A DNA stretch of 64,000 nt from Lumnitzera littorea (lineage: Eukaryota; Streptophyta; Magnoliopsida; Myrtales; Combretaceae). Positions 23,495 to 35,600 of this stretch are shown piece by piece (position 1 is the stretch's first letter; each line of letters begins with the position of its first letter). Position numbers and translations under genes: made by a program. The notes under the pieces were generated by a model. The model made no database searches. It worked only from the letters and a program-made list of their open reading frames with translations, and had not been told where the DNA came from. The DNA lies in assembly GCA_024138015.1 (NCBI GenBank), contig JAMXBB010000004.1, positions 109,264,475 to 109,328,474 on the forward strand, in the 5' to 3' direction.

Positions 23495-23536
23495 AACTCG
23501 TGATTTGGAAAAAAAAAAAAAAAAAAACTCGTGATT
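23495..23536 (+). repeat. Direct repeat AACTCGTGATT flanking a bare poly(A)
   Basis: AACTCGTGATT at 23495-23505 and again at 23526-23536 enclose TGG followed by about 17 A. This looks like a target-site duplication around an insertion that consists only of a poly(A) tract. Confidence 0.6.
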
Positions 23537-23849
23537 ATTGCACTGACAACCAGATCAAACCGAACCATACGAATTATGATCCCACCAACCCATCGCCCAC
23601 GTGATGATCCACATTTTGACATTGCTCGTTGAAAATCACACATCTGAAGGTAGACGACCTGAAACAAATTCCGGCTGGGAATACTTGGGTCCTACGGTGG
23701 TATACCATACCTATATGTTTTATCACAATCAATATTAGGACAAAATGAATTTCATATTCACTATAACTCTTCAAAGAACTGATTCGCACCCAATTTGTCA
23801 CATCACAATATGCATGACGTTATACTGGCCCAACAGCCCTATTTTTATC

Positions 23850-24390
23850 CTTGCTTAGAATAAAACCAATATATTGATCATTAACAATAAGATAAAATAA
23901 GTCCCAAAATGTGTAATAATTAATAACGTATTTAATATTTGTGATGAACCATATAGTAATTCCATTAAGCAAAAGTTACTGAGAATATAACATGGCAAAA
24001 CTCAAAGTTACCATTCGTGTAACACATGTCATATCAATATCGATACCATGATTCTAGAAAACTTGTTGACAAATTATATAAAGATCCTAATTATCCTTTT
24101 GTTTGTAACTTCTCATAATGGTTGAGGCGAAGCTTCCTAGGAATGAATGGTCCAACTTCAAGCATCCTAATTCCTATGCGCCTAGAAGATTCCCAAAAAG
24201 GACCGTTCTAGTCCTTGGTCGGCATGAAAACTATCGTTTCCATATTCAAGAAAACTTATTTGACTATTACATACTATTAAAACGGTTCAGATATTGGTTC
24301 GATTGTTTAGATGATTCGAGTAGGATTTTTATGGGAAGCAGGACGAAGAAAATTTTCCCCCTTATAAATTCAATAGGATATGAACCCATT
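23850..24390 (+). repeat. Local duplicate block, copy 2 (partner 21570-22030)
   Basis: Second copy of the block at 21570-22030, in the same orientation about 2.3 kb away, with the LINE between them. It carries an uninterrupted frame (24118-24429) where copy 1 is broken. Confidence 0.8.
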
Positions 24391-24429
24391 ATTTTCTTTT
24401 TCTTTTTTTATTTTCTTTTCATCAAATGA
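24118..24429 (+). CDS. Unrecognised ORF in duplicated block (103 aa)
   Basis: The frame opens at 24118 and contains about 80 residues of mixed, protein-like composition rich in arginine and aromatic residues (PRNEWSNFKHPNSYAPRRFP, then LLKRFRYWFDCLDD). It ends in a T-run-encoded phenylalanine tail that is surely not functional. I do not recognise a family. The duplicate at 21570-22030 carries the same sequence with disruptions. It may be an exon remnant or chance. Confidence 0.25.
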   Translation: MVEAKLPRNEWSNFKHPNSYAPRRFPKRTVLVLGRHENYRFHIQENLFDYYILLKRFRYWFDCLDDSSRIFMGSRTKKIFPLINSIGYEPIIFFFFFYFLFIK

Positions 24430-25430
24430 CATTATAACATAAGAGAAAAAAAATTCAAACCCGTTTCATCTAATTATTAGATGAGTCTACTTGCTATCAA
24501 TAAGAGAAACAAAAAAAGAAAAAAAAAAATAGAGTTATACAAGTGAACTTTTACATTAAGTCAGCCCATTTAACCTACTTTAAAAGCAAATTTAAGTCAA
24601 GGATTTTAATCGGTTTAAAAAGTAGACCTTTGTGACTCAACTGGTTAAATCTGCAAGTTTAAGTAAGTTAATTAGCAACGAGCTGGGTTGGTCTACATTT
24701 AAAAAAAAAAAAAAAAAACTTTACCCAACAGGCTAACATTAACACACGTTAAAGTAAAGCTTCATGAGGGCAACTAAGTGGAACAATTGCTATATTTCGA
24801 AAAGCAACGGTACGGCATATTCTTATGAGTAAAAGAGACCTACATCCTCCTAAAAGATGCTGCAAGCAATGTTGGTTATTGATGCTCTTAAGAAATTGCT
24901 TAGCCGTGTTAGTGACTTGTTTTGCAACGGCTTCATTAATCTCCTTGTTCTTTTATAGTTTTCTTTTATTTTCATTTGTTTTTCCTTTTATAGCACGTCA
25001 ATAAATTTAAAAAAGAAAAAAAATTAATTTCTTATAATTATCACTAAAATAATTTTGAAAAGCTATTAAAAGTATTTTTATAAAAGTTTTTTATGGGTAA
25101 GATTTTTTATAAAAGTTATAATGATATAGTATTCATAAAAACTTTAAAAAATAATAAATTATAAAAAATATGAAGAGATCCTTAAAATAGAAAACTCTTT
25201 AAATGCTTACATGACATCAAACAATCTCCATTCTTTCCACACTAGATGGCTGAACATTTTTCTTTAGAGCAGCGATACATGACATGAGAAAAGGCAGCCG
25301 AAATTTTTAGCCAAACAAATTCAACACCACCTTTTCATTTTCTTCCACGTGTTATGCATTTAAAGCTTCACGATGGAATTCGGCAGCATTTTTTCGGTCT
25401 ATTAATCATTTTTGTTTTCTTTATTGAAAT

Positions 25431-25971
25431 TAAGGGTGTTGGTAATTAGATTTATTTGATTTAAGAATCAAACTAAATTAAATCAAACTACATTTAAAAT
25501 GATTCAATTTAAACTTTCAATGAATCAAACCACTTCTAACGATTTAAGTTTTAAATCAAATCATTTTAAATGTATTCAATTCAATTCGAACCACTTTTTA
25601 AGATTATTTTTTTATTTAATAATAATAATAATTGGAATTTCCAATCAATATTGATATTCAAATTTAGAGATGTTTTGTAATAATTAAAATCATGTAACAT
25701 TGAACAATAATATTTCATCTCAATGATAGCAAAGGTGTGTGTCAACTAGAGATGAAAGACAATTATAAAGAAAAATAATTGGATTGTAAATATTAAGAAT
25801 AAAATAAGAAATGATAAAAAAAAAAAAAAGAAGGTAAATTGAGTTAAATTAAAATAAGATTTAAAATTAAAAAACATCGCTTATTTTTTTATTTTTCAAT
25901 AAAAAATGCAAATTGAATTGAAATACAAAAGAATTGCACGATGTCTCAATTCAATTTGGTCAACAGCCCAA
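25431..25971. mobile_element. hAT-type MITE, 541 bp, 8-bp target-site duplication
   Basis: The left end TAAGGGTGTTGG and the right end (reverse complement TTGGGCTGTTG) form a short terminal inverted repeat, and the interior is rich in AATCAAAC/GATTCAATTT motifs. Flanking 8-mers are ATTGAAAT (25423-25430) and ATTGAAAG (25972-25979), matching at 7 of 8. The element is absent from the matching place in the 4.6-6.1 kb duplicate, so it inserted after the duplication. Confidence 0.8.
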
Positions 25972-26657
25972 ATTGAAAGATTCTTCCCTTCTAGAGTCAT
26001 CTAGAAGCCTTTTTGACCAAACACAATCGACCCATCTCTACGAACTGTCATCCAAAAGGCTGCTAATAGCAAATCCAATCGGTTAGCACAGAAAAGTAGG
26101 TGGCAAGTGGTCCACCAATGTTTTACACCGCCCCTGTGTGTCACATAAGAACCAACATGCCAAACGAAAAGTATTGTCAAAACTAGGTGGACCACTTATC
26201 CGCCGATCTATTATTTACCCCATCAGTTGGGGCTGATCAAACATACAAAAGCGCAAAAAGAAGAAAGAAAAATTCGTGATCGACATTCCTCCTTTATAAC
26301 TCACAATTCAGTAGGATGTGTTAGTGAGTCATTCCCATGGTAACAGCGGAGATGAATGAAACATTCTCGACAGTGATTCTTCTTGCACTAGATAAGAAAA
26401 CAGGACAGTAACCATAAGACCCTGCATGATCCTGTTGTCTAGAGCATATGTTTGCATTAGTAATTCTGTATTTAAGGATAAGAATGAAAAATCAGGATAA
26501 ACAGTCGTTCCCATAATTCACAAGCAGCAAACCACCCAAGCAAGGGAATGTCCTATTGGTAATGATTTCTTCTTATTCGTCCTCTCTTGTTTGATGCTAT
26601 TCCCAGTGATGGAATACCTATTCAAGACTAATTTGCTATTTTTGCTGACCACTGCAT

Positions 26658-29600
26658 CTACTGATCGTATACACAATCATCTCGCAAATATTTGTCGTAC
26701 AAGGATCGTGCTAAGTACAAGGCATTTCCTGTACTTTCGACTGGAAACAAGTTCCGGCTCTTCTGCCAATCATTTGTAAGCTTTATCCACTCTCTTCTCC
26801 ATTCCTTCATTCTGAAATCATGGCCCTCAACCAAACTCTTTATTAAGTACCTGAAATAGATAGCCGCTCGGGGGGCCATAGTAATCTCGTAGTAGTCCAC
26901 TCCAGTATTTATTTCCTAAGGAAACATAGAAAGAAATCAACTGCATAAAAGAAACTTTCGAAGTTTATAATGTGGAGCAGAAAACAGAGGAATTGGAAGG
27001 ATTGAAGAAGGATCATTTGAGATGGCCCAGGCACATTTCATATGAGTGCCATGATTAATCAAATATAAGGCCACTCAAGCATGTCTAATAAAAAATGTAC
27101 TGAGGGCAAATGCATATCCCAAGAGTGACAAGCACTTCCACAGCCAGATGGGGTTATAGGGGAGAATGGCCATACATGTCCACAGCCTTACCCATCCGAG
27201 GTGTTTCCTTCTCTTAAGCCCACATCCTCTTGCTCACCATGGGAGCAATTTAACTAATAGGCCAAGGCTTGCCCTCCAATGGAAAAAATATTAAGACTAG
27301 AAAATCTCAGGCAAGAAAGAAAAGAATGTCATCGAGGCATTATGAGTATCCATACCATAGTCGCGGAGTAAACTAGCCTCCTCATCTGTGTTATCGAACC
27401 ACATTGTTATTTGGGTTCTTGCATTCCATTCAAACTGCCAATGTTTCAATCAAGTAAAGATTCCTATACTGGGAGAAGAATAAACACAAGAGCCAATAGA
27501 TTCAAGAATGACAATCAAACCTGTCTTTCCTGGTCTTCGTCTCTGGCAAGTTGCTTTGCACTTTCTAACCAAGGTCCCAGAAGAAATCCCTCATGAGAGG
27601 CTAAGAGCACATCCATGTCCTCAACAAGATCTAGGAACTTTTGGCTATAGAGAGCAACTTTATCAGCATTTTTTAACCGATATTCTTCAATGATCTCCAG
27701 AAAGAGCTGGTTTGCATATTTGGCTAAAGCTTGTCTTGTCAGATCAACAAGGTCATACCTGATAAAAGGCATCCAAGAAAACGGATTTACTTAATGTGGA
27801 AGAGAGAAAATAGAAGAAGATAACAGAAGAAAGTATTAGCTCTACTTGGCAGTATACATGACCAGACATCCTTCTAGAATTACTAAGAGTTCAGCAAGCT
27901 GTAGCAACCTGTAAGCGGTACTTCCTTGTAGGTCATTTCCACCAGCAAAAAAGAGTTCCAGCGCATGCAGCACTTCAGAGGTTGAATACCACAAATGAGG
28001 ATGATCGAACAAATCCGATTTTTCTCTTAGGAGAGCCCTTCTTGACACTGGCTTTCCAAAGTGGTGATATCTTCTATGCCACAACGAGATAGAGTATGGA
28101 TCAACATCGGGAAACGCCACAATTACATCCCTGTTTTTATCCTGCACCAATAAAATGAGAAATGAAGGTGTGTAACAAGAAATCCCAACTTTTTCTTTCT
28201 TTCCTCATCCTTCCAAGAGAAAAAACAGATAAAGGATCAGGACATTACATATAAATCATCTGTGCAATTGTAGATTGTGTGGTAGAGAATATTCCAAGCC
28301 TCTTTTACAGAAGGAACTGATTGTCCATAACGTCTTGTTGAGTAAAGGTCAATCCAAACCTGAAAAATCAGTTAGTGTGACTTAATGTAGAGGCATGATA
28401 TGAAACATGTAACATATCACTTGAAATATCATTGATTAACATATAATAACAAAATTTAAAAAGAAAGGTACAGCAACAAGACCTAAGAGCAGGGTTTTAA
28501 GATTTTAGCATCCTAATTGAGTAATGTTTGAGAATTATTCAACTTGCTTGCTGCTTTATCACGTTACAAGCATCATCTACGATTTCTTGACAATACTTTT
28601 TGGAGAGAAGACATGAAGATACTATTGAGTAATCACAGATGTTGCAATATTTTCTATAAATCAATTCATCAAAGCACATCTAAGTGAGATGTATTACATC
28701 ATAGTTTAGCGAATTCAAAGCAGCATCTAAGAAAATCACCTTTGCATCAACTTTGCCATGTTGAAAAGCCATCTCAGACATGAGGTCATAGACAACAGGG
28801 TTTTGTTCTATACCCTCCATAGACATCCCAACACCAACCTTCAAGCAAAAACAAAAAAGATGATAGAATGATTAATCAATCAACTAACTGGAAAATGTCC
28901 TGCTATGTAGACAGGATGTTATCTGTTGAAAATTCTTCAAAAGCTAATTACATAAATAAACATTGAATTGATCCAAGTGATACCAATACTTTTCTCTAAC
29001 TATGCTTGTGAAGGATGAAACGGTTGTCAACCAAAGTGCCAATAAAAAGAGACCACTAAAGATCAGATGGCAGAGAAAATGAGTTCTGAAGACCTATCTT
29101 CTCTGAATAAGCAATTCACCTCATCATGGAATTAGGGGAAGCTCAAACTTAATGATATGGCAGTTGCAGGTCTCAAGGGAACATGTGATTCTCAATTCCA
29201 TTATTGATCATATACTGGTAAAGTACCATAAATTTAACTTTAGTAAATAAATCCTTAACATAGGTCCATCAGCTAGACATGTTACATGTGTGGACAAGTC
29301 TACTGGACCTCATCCTTGTCTTATTAGAATCAGAATGTCACAAAATCTATATGACAAACGATTGCTGTTATGTGTCTCTTGCAGGCTAAGACTGCATTCC
29401 ACATTGATGGATTAATCAATCCAATCCCAGCATGACGAGGTTGACAGGAAAAGCCAACCGTTTAAACTTACGAAGACAGGGAGTGATCTGTAAATTACAC
29501 ATACCATTGTTGAGTTCTCACTTGTGCATGCTTCAACTGGTCCAGATGCTATTGCATCTAAAACACCGTACATTTCAATATTTCCAGCAAAATTGTGGAG

Positions 29601-32600
29601 CATACACCTGCAGCAGAGAAGCCCAAAGAGTCATATAGAATGCTGAAAGCAAGACACTATACATTCATTGTTGGCTAGATGGATAGCATGGATGATATAA
29701 AGACACTAAAATTGTAATAAATAGAGTACTGATCAACATCATAGATAGAAAGAGTCAGTAACCAAACTTTAAGAAGTCATACAAAAGAAAGAGAAAAATA
29801 AAAAATCTAGTACATGTGACTAGGCTTTCAATTAGACAATAGAAACTAGCATAAACAACAGAAATTTCAGCAGGTGCATGACTATTCTAATTCAAAAATG
29901 AAAAGGTTAATTAACATTTCAATAAGAAAAGTGGGTAAGTTTTAGTTTATTGAAGAGTCCAAAGATATCTCTAATTTTATTACATTTCAGGTGGTGTCCT
30001 TATAATTTTCCCCTTCGTATTTGCAATAGTGGAATCGTGTTGATGGCAGGAGGCATGTTCATGCCTTGAATGCTTATAAAACAGAAAAAAAGGTATGACA
30101 AATGAAATAACTGTAGTAGAAACCACAAATATTCCAGGTCTCATTCAAATAGGTTACCAATGTTTGAGTGAGTTAAATAAAAGGAATATCATTTTGATAT
30201 AATCTTATACAATAATATGATTACATGTTAGTTGTATAAATGACATATTAGTTTGTCCTTAGTTACAAGTGAGTTGATTAGTTGTTGTTTTCTATTTCTT
30301 TTTTCTTTTTGTTTTTTGTGCCAAAGTTTTTTAATTAGTTGGTGGTACATATTTTATTTAGTTGCTTCAAAAAGTCTCTAGAAAACTCTAGAAGAAGATA
30401 GTCATTTCTACTCAATTAGTATTGGCTCTATAAATAGTCTTAGGCAAGATTAGTTAGATATTAGATTTTCTACATTTGTGTAGTTGGCTAAAGAAGCTTT
30501 TAAGCTCTTGTATTAGCATAGGAGAGCTGGTGGCTCTTGTTGGCTTCCATTATTGGAAATTGTAAGCTTTGTTTTTCATTCCCTAAGGTTGTATCAATCG
30601 GTGCTGTCTTTCGTGAAGAAACAGAAGCATGAGTAGAGTCATTGGAGAAATCCATGAAAGAAACTATTGAAATGTGCAATAAGATTTTGGAGGATGTTTC
30701 TAAGATACAAAAAAGAATGAAATCAACTGAAGGAAACATTCTTTAGAAAAGGATTCAAGAACTGTGGTATAAATCAAAGGCACCTAGAATTTCTAAGGAG
30801 ACAGCAGAGTTTACTGCCATTCAAGACTCCAGATATCTTGGTGACAATGTGAAGGATCAAGATGAGCTGAAAGATCTGAATTCAAAGCATGCCAAGAAAA
30901 AGAGGAGAATTGATGAAGAGATTACAGGAAATGCAAATTGCATTTTTTTGACTTCCTTCAAAGAATCCGATTCCATCAATTCTCAATTGTGAAAGAAAGC
31001 AAAGCTGAAGGAGGACAGCCGCAAGAAGGTTCAAGGAATCACCCTACCTGCTGTTGTCAATGAGAAGGATCACTTCCCCTTACTCACACAAAGGCTAGAA
31101 TCACCGTTTATTTCTACCCATGCAAAGTCTGACCAGCAGTTCAAGGAACTTTTGTCCTTGCTGATTTTGATATTGCAATCTTCAATATCACATGCACCAA
31201 TCTCAGTTGGAAGAAAGGAGAAAAAAAAAAAAAAGACTGCAACATAAATTTTGTCATTGGGAGAGATACAGCAGTCAAGTTTTATCCAATATGTATGCTT
31301 TATTCAGCAACAATGTTTTTTTGTCCAAGGCTTCCGAAGCTGTTACTTGAAATCTTCCATTACCTGCCTTGAGGACAAGGCGATTTTGAGAGTGGTTGTA
31401 ATCATATGATTTTATACAATAATATAATTAGATGTTAGTTGTATCAATGAAATGTTAGCTCACATTTAGTTACGAGTGAGTTGATATTTTGTAATTAGTT
31501 AGTGGAAGATATTTTCTTTAGTGGCTTCCAGATTTCTCTAGATGACTCCAGAAGAAGTTAGTTCTAGTTGGTTAGGATTGGGTCTACAATAGTCCACTGG
31601 CTAAATTAGCTAGAAGAGATTTTAAGCTCTTGTATTAGCATAGGAGAGCTGGTAGTTTTTGTCGGCTTCCATTATTGGAAGTTGTAAGCTTTGTATTTCA
31701 ATTTTAATCATATAAAATCAACCTTTTGTTACTTTTAGAGCCAAGGAATGTATCACATTTTGGTATCTGCTTCAGATAGGTAATATGGTTATAACTTTCC
31801 AATTTGAAGCAGACATCAAAACACAATGTTAATCCTTTAATACCCAACATAGAATGTTATAATCTTATCTGAGTACGACCTTAAAGGTTCATTAACTCTA
31901 TTATATATATCCCATGAACTAAGTGTTCCTCGTTTCGATCTTTTCTCTCCCGTGTCTCTTTTGGCTGAAATCACAACCACAACCAATATCTAGCAAGCTT
32001 TTATTGAGTAGATGTATCCATAGAGGATAGTAAAAAGTGTTTCATAAACACAATACACAATGACAAAAAGTTTCAGTAGTAAAAGGGGAAGTGACTTTCC
32101 AGATATAGGGAACCCCATAAAAGTGCTCTGATTTAGCCCATATGGGTTTCACTTCAGCAAAAAGGTCAAGGACTACTAGCTTCCCAAGTGGAACAGAATG
32201 CAGAAGTGCCTGAAAATTATGAGATTGAGTTATGGTGTAAAGTTGAATCCTCAACTAAGGTAAACTTTAAGCTCAGAGATATGCATGTTTTAATTAGAAA
32301 GGAGAGACTACTCATACTAGAAACATACAAAAACACACATGCACGCGCGCACAGAGGGAACAAACCTTCATTTGTGCAGGTCTCCAGAATGGATCATATG
32401 AAAATAGCCAACCCTTCAAAAGATTTATCAAAACTTCAGAATATATGACATCCATATAAAGGATGGAGATGAGAGCTAGTGAGATAACATATAGAGAATT
32501 GAAAATTTGAGAGAATGATTATTAGCTTACATGAAAATTTAGATCACCAAGTCAAATGAAAAACCATCAGGCAAAACTCATTACTAAAAACCACATATTC

Positions 32601-35600
32601 CTCTAACTTAATCACAAAAAAAAAAAAAAAAGAAAAAGCTTGTATCCTCTACCTGCATGAGCCAAACAGCATCTTTGTCACCACTTTGCATTCCCCTAAA
32701 GGTTGCAGCTCCCAGGGAAGATATATACTCTGGATCATCTACGGGTGGAGTGTTCTCATCAAAAGTGTCACTGCATCAACCGGGTCATATCATTAAATGT
32801 TGCAATCAAAAAAGAAAATTGATCTTAGAAACCAAGATGATTCCATTTTATGGTGTATTGTTGCAGGATGAAATGCCACAAAGCACACAACCAACAGTCT
32901 GCAAGCATCAACATAAATAGATTCTCCCATTACAAATAGCTTATATTATATTGGAAATAATTCTTCATCCCATCCACTTCCTATTAAAAGAATTTAGTGG
33001 CTAAAGATGCAACCAATAGCTTTCTAATTAGCAGTCAAAAACTAAGGTTTATACTTAGATCAGATTGGAGTTTCTGTTATATATATCAAAGCCCGTATCT
33101 TTCCAAAAGAAAATTATCAGATCAGGAAAAGATAATAGTAAAAACATTAGATTATTATACATATTTTTTAGACTTGATATATGCTATGGCACTGTCAGTT
33201 CATTAGCAGTCTTTTATGCCTAAATGTTTGTAAGTTCAGAAAACCTAAAGCTTAAAGTCAGATTTGATTAAAAGTCATATATTACAGATTATAATAGAGA
33301 GATCTTACCAGTTGTAAATGTGGTCAGTTCTTCCATATTCTGAATTACACAAGAAGACAGTTAGAAATCTCGCAAAACTTTAAGCAAATGTTACGGAAAT
33401 TTTCCAAGGTTTATAGATATAAAGATAGCACCTTTCACTTGTTGCTCAATGAATGCTCTTCCAATCTCAACAAAAAGTGGATCATCAGCATCAAGAAGAT
33501 AGGTGCAGCACCACTTTGGGTTGCTGTCGATGGAAAACCTAAATCATGTAGAATAAAAAGGAGTAAAGATTTTATTTCATCAAATGAATATAAAGCTACT
33601 TAGCTGAATAGTAAAAGGATATACCTATAGGTGGATATTTCAATTGAGGGTTAACATCCAATCAAAATATTTTACATGCAGCTATATGGTTTCAGTCATA
33701 TTTTGATTCCAGCAACAAAACAGACACTTACCAGTTTCCTAGGCGAGTGATGCTTGCTGATGGAAAAATATCTTTCAATGCAGCTGGAACATTTCCAGAA
33801 AAGGCTGGAAGTACTGCAATAAACACAAATATAAAAGACTTCAAGGATCCATTCCCTTGAAAAACAAATTATTCTGCTTACAGCACAGATCTCTCCAAAC
33901 CTTGCTTATTTTTCTTAACTGCTTAAAGGCACTGTATTAACTAAAAGTTTCATAATGTGCTACCTCTTACATATTACAAACTGATACTATGTTGGATACA
34001 GTTCATCCAAGCAAAATTAAGAACTCATTAAACATAGTGATCATTTGTATTTGTTGACATATAGTTTATATCAAAATAACAATTCTGAAACAGAAGAAAA
34101 CACTTTAAAGGCCAAAAAAAGGAAAAAGAATTATTCATGAAAGTGGTACCTGGTGTCATTCCAAGTTCATGCATTCTTGCAAGAATTTTCTTCTGCAGAA
34201 CTAACTGTTGCTCAAACCAACTTTCTGGAAGGGGACCACCCCATCTATAATAGAAACATATGATTGTAGAATGTTTTCACTAGATAAAATAGAACCTTCT
34301 GTGGAAATGAATTTGCATTGCCTACTACGCATACTAGAATTTAACTTAAAGGTTTTCTTAACAGGACATGAATTAATGTGCATAACCACTTATAAGATGT
34401 CCTCCCACAGCATTTACAAAACCAGAAAAATACAGGATAATGATAAATAGAAGATTGCAAATCAGAACTGGCAAAATTTTGATAGGAAGGATTGACTTGG
34501 GAGAAGACAAAATATAAATAAAGAGCATGTTCAAAAAAATTATTAACATAGTGCATATTAGAACCTATCTCTTTATAAAATAGATTTTATAGGAGTAGAA
34601 AAATGCAAATGTGGCAATAGACAAGGTTGAGTAAACATCTAAACTTACCCATGCAAATTTCCCATACGAGACCATGCAAGAAATGCAGGACCTCCAAAGA
34701 AGTTATCCAAATCAGAGTTGCTCATGTTAAACTTTTCCTGAAGTATTATTGTTATGTTACAACAGTGAGTATGGTAAATTTTGTACAATTAAGCAAACTG
34801 ATTTCTAGCCTTAGAATGTCCTTTTTATCTAGAACAACGCAGATATTTATATTCATACTCTATATAACCGTTGTTAGATTACGGCTGTTTACTGCAAGGA
34901 AGAAAGGCATTCCTGTCGTCTTGTTTGTGCATTAATCTGATCGAGAAAATTAACATTTCCACATCCACCTTCCCTAGCTAGGTTTGCCTGTTTCTTGTGA
35001 AGACATGTTCATCTAACAAGTGAAGGTGGATGAGAATTAGAATTTCCTCCTTCCCTTGTCAGCCATAGGAACAACTTTTCCTAACAATTAATTAGTACTC
35101 TTTGCTAGATTGAAGCTTGAGTGTAAAAAAGCTTGCAAAATGAAAGGAAAAAAGAAACAGCAAACTACCTGAAAAACCTTTTTCCAAATAGCCTCTTGCC
35201 CTGTGAATGCTAGGGGCAGGTTGATGCCCTGGAGAGCCATCCAGTCAATTTCCTTTTCCCATCTTTTCCAGTCCCACCAAGCAAAAGTATCTGACAATTT
35301 AAGATTGAAAATGGTGGAAGTGGAAGTGTCATCTCTTATAGTAACAAGTGAACAGAATGGGTTCTAAATCTTCATGTAGGTACAAATAGTAGCTACTAAA
35401 TTACTTTGGTAAAGTTGACTAGGAATGATTGCACTATATACAGGAAAAGAAACCATACAGCTTGATGTAACTGCATTCTGGTAGTAATTCCAAGGCGTGG
35501 GTCTGCGGATCACAAGTCCTGCATCTTCAACACGAGGAAGAGCCTCAACATTAGGTAATGAATGGAGCTGCAGACCACCAGTTTTTTTCCATGATATGTG

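Larger units (their letters stand above)
21240..26062 (+). repeat. Segmental duplication, long copy (partner 4640-6062)
   Basis: It is collinear with the 4.6-6.1 kb block but expanded more than threefold by a second tandem copy of its first part (23850-24390), a LINE remnant (22549-23480), a MITE inside the LINE and a hAT MITE (25431-25971). Apart from those it is non-coding by eye. Confidence 0.7.
29608..32099 (-). other. NAGLU intron 12, 2.5 kb, enlarged by a retroelement
   Basis: The largest intron of the gene. It contains an antisense 1.5-kb LTR element (30195-31700). The rest is AT-rich and non-coding. The acceptor (CTGCAG) is normal and the donor is GA. Confidence 0.8.

Noticed and set aside
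24700..24722. A-run as the tail of a second LINE
   Set aside because: No coding remnant or target-site duplication could be found beside it.
30500..30739. Minus-strand 79-codon frame in NAGLU intron 12, considered as an extra exon
   Set aside because: It lies across the first LTR and interior of the antisense retroelement, and the NAGLU sequence is already continuous without it.
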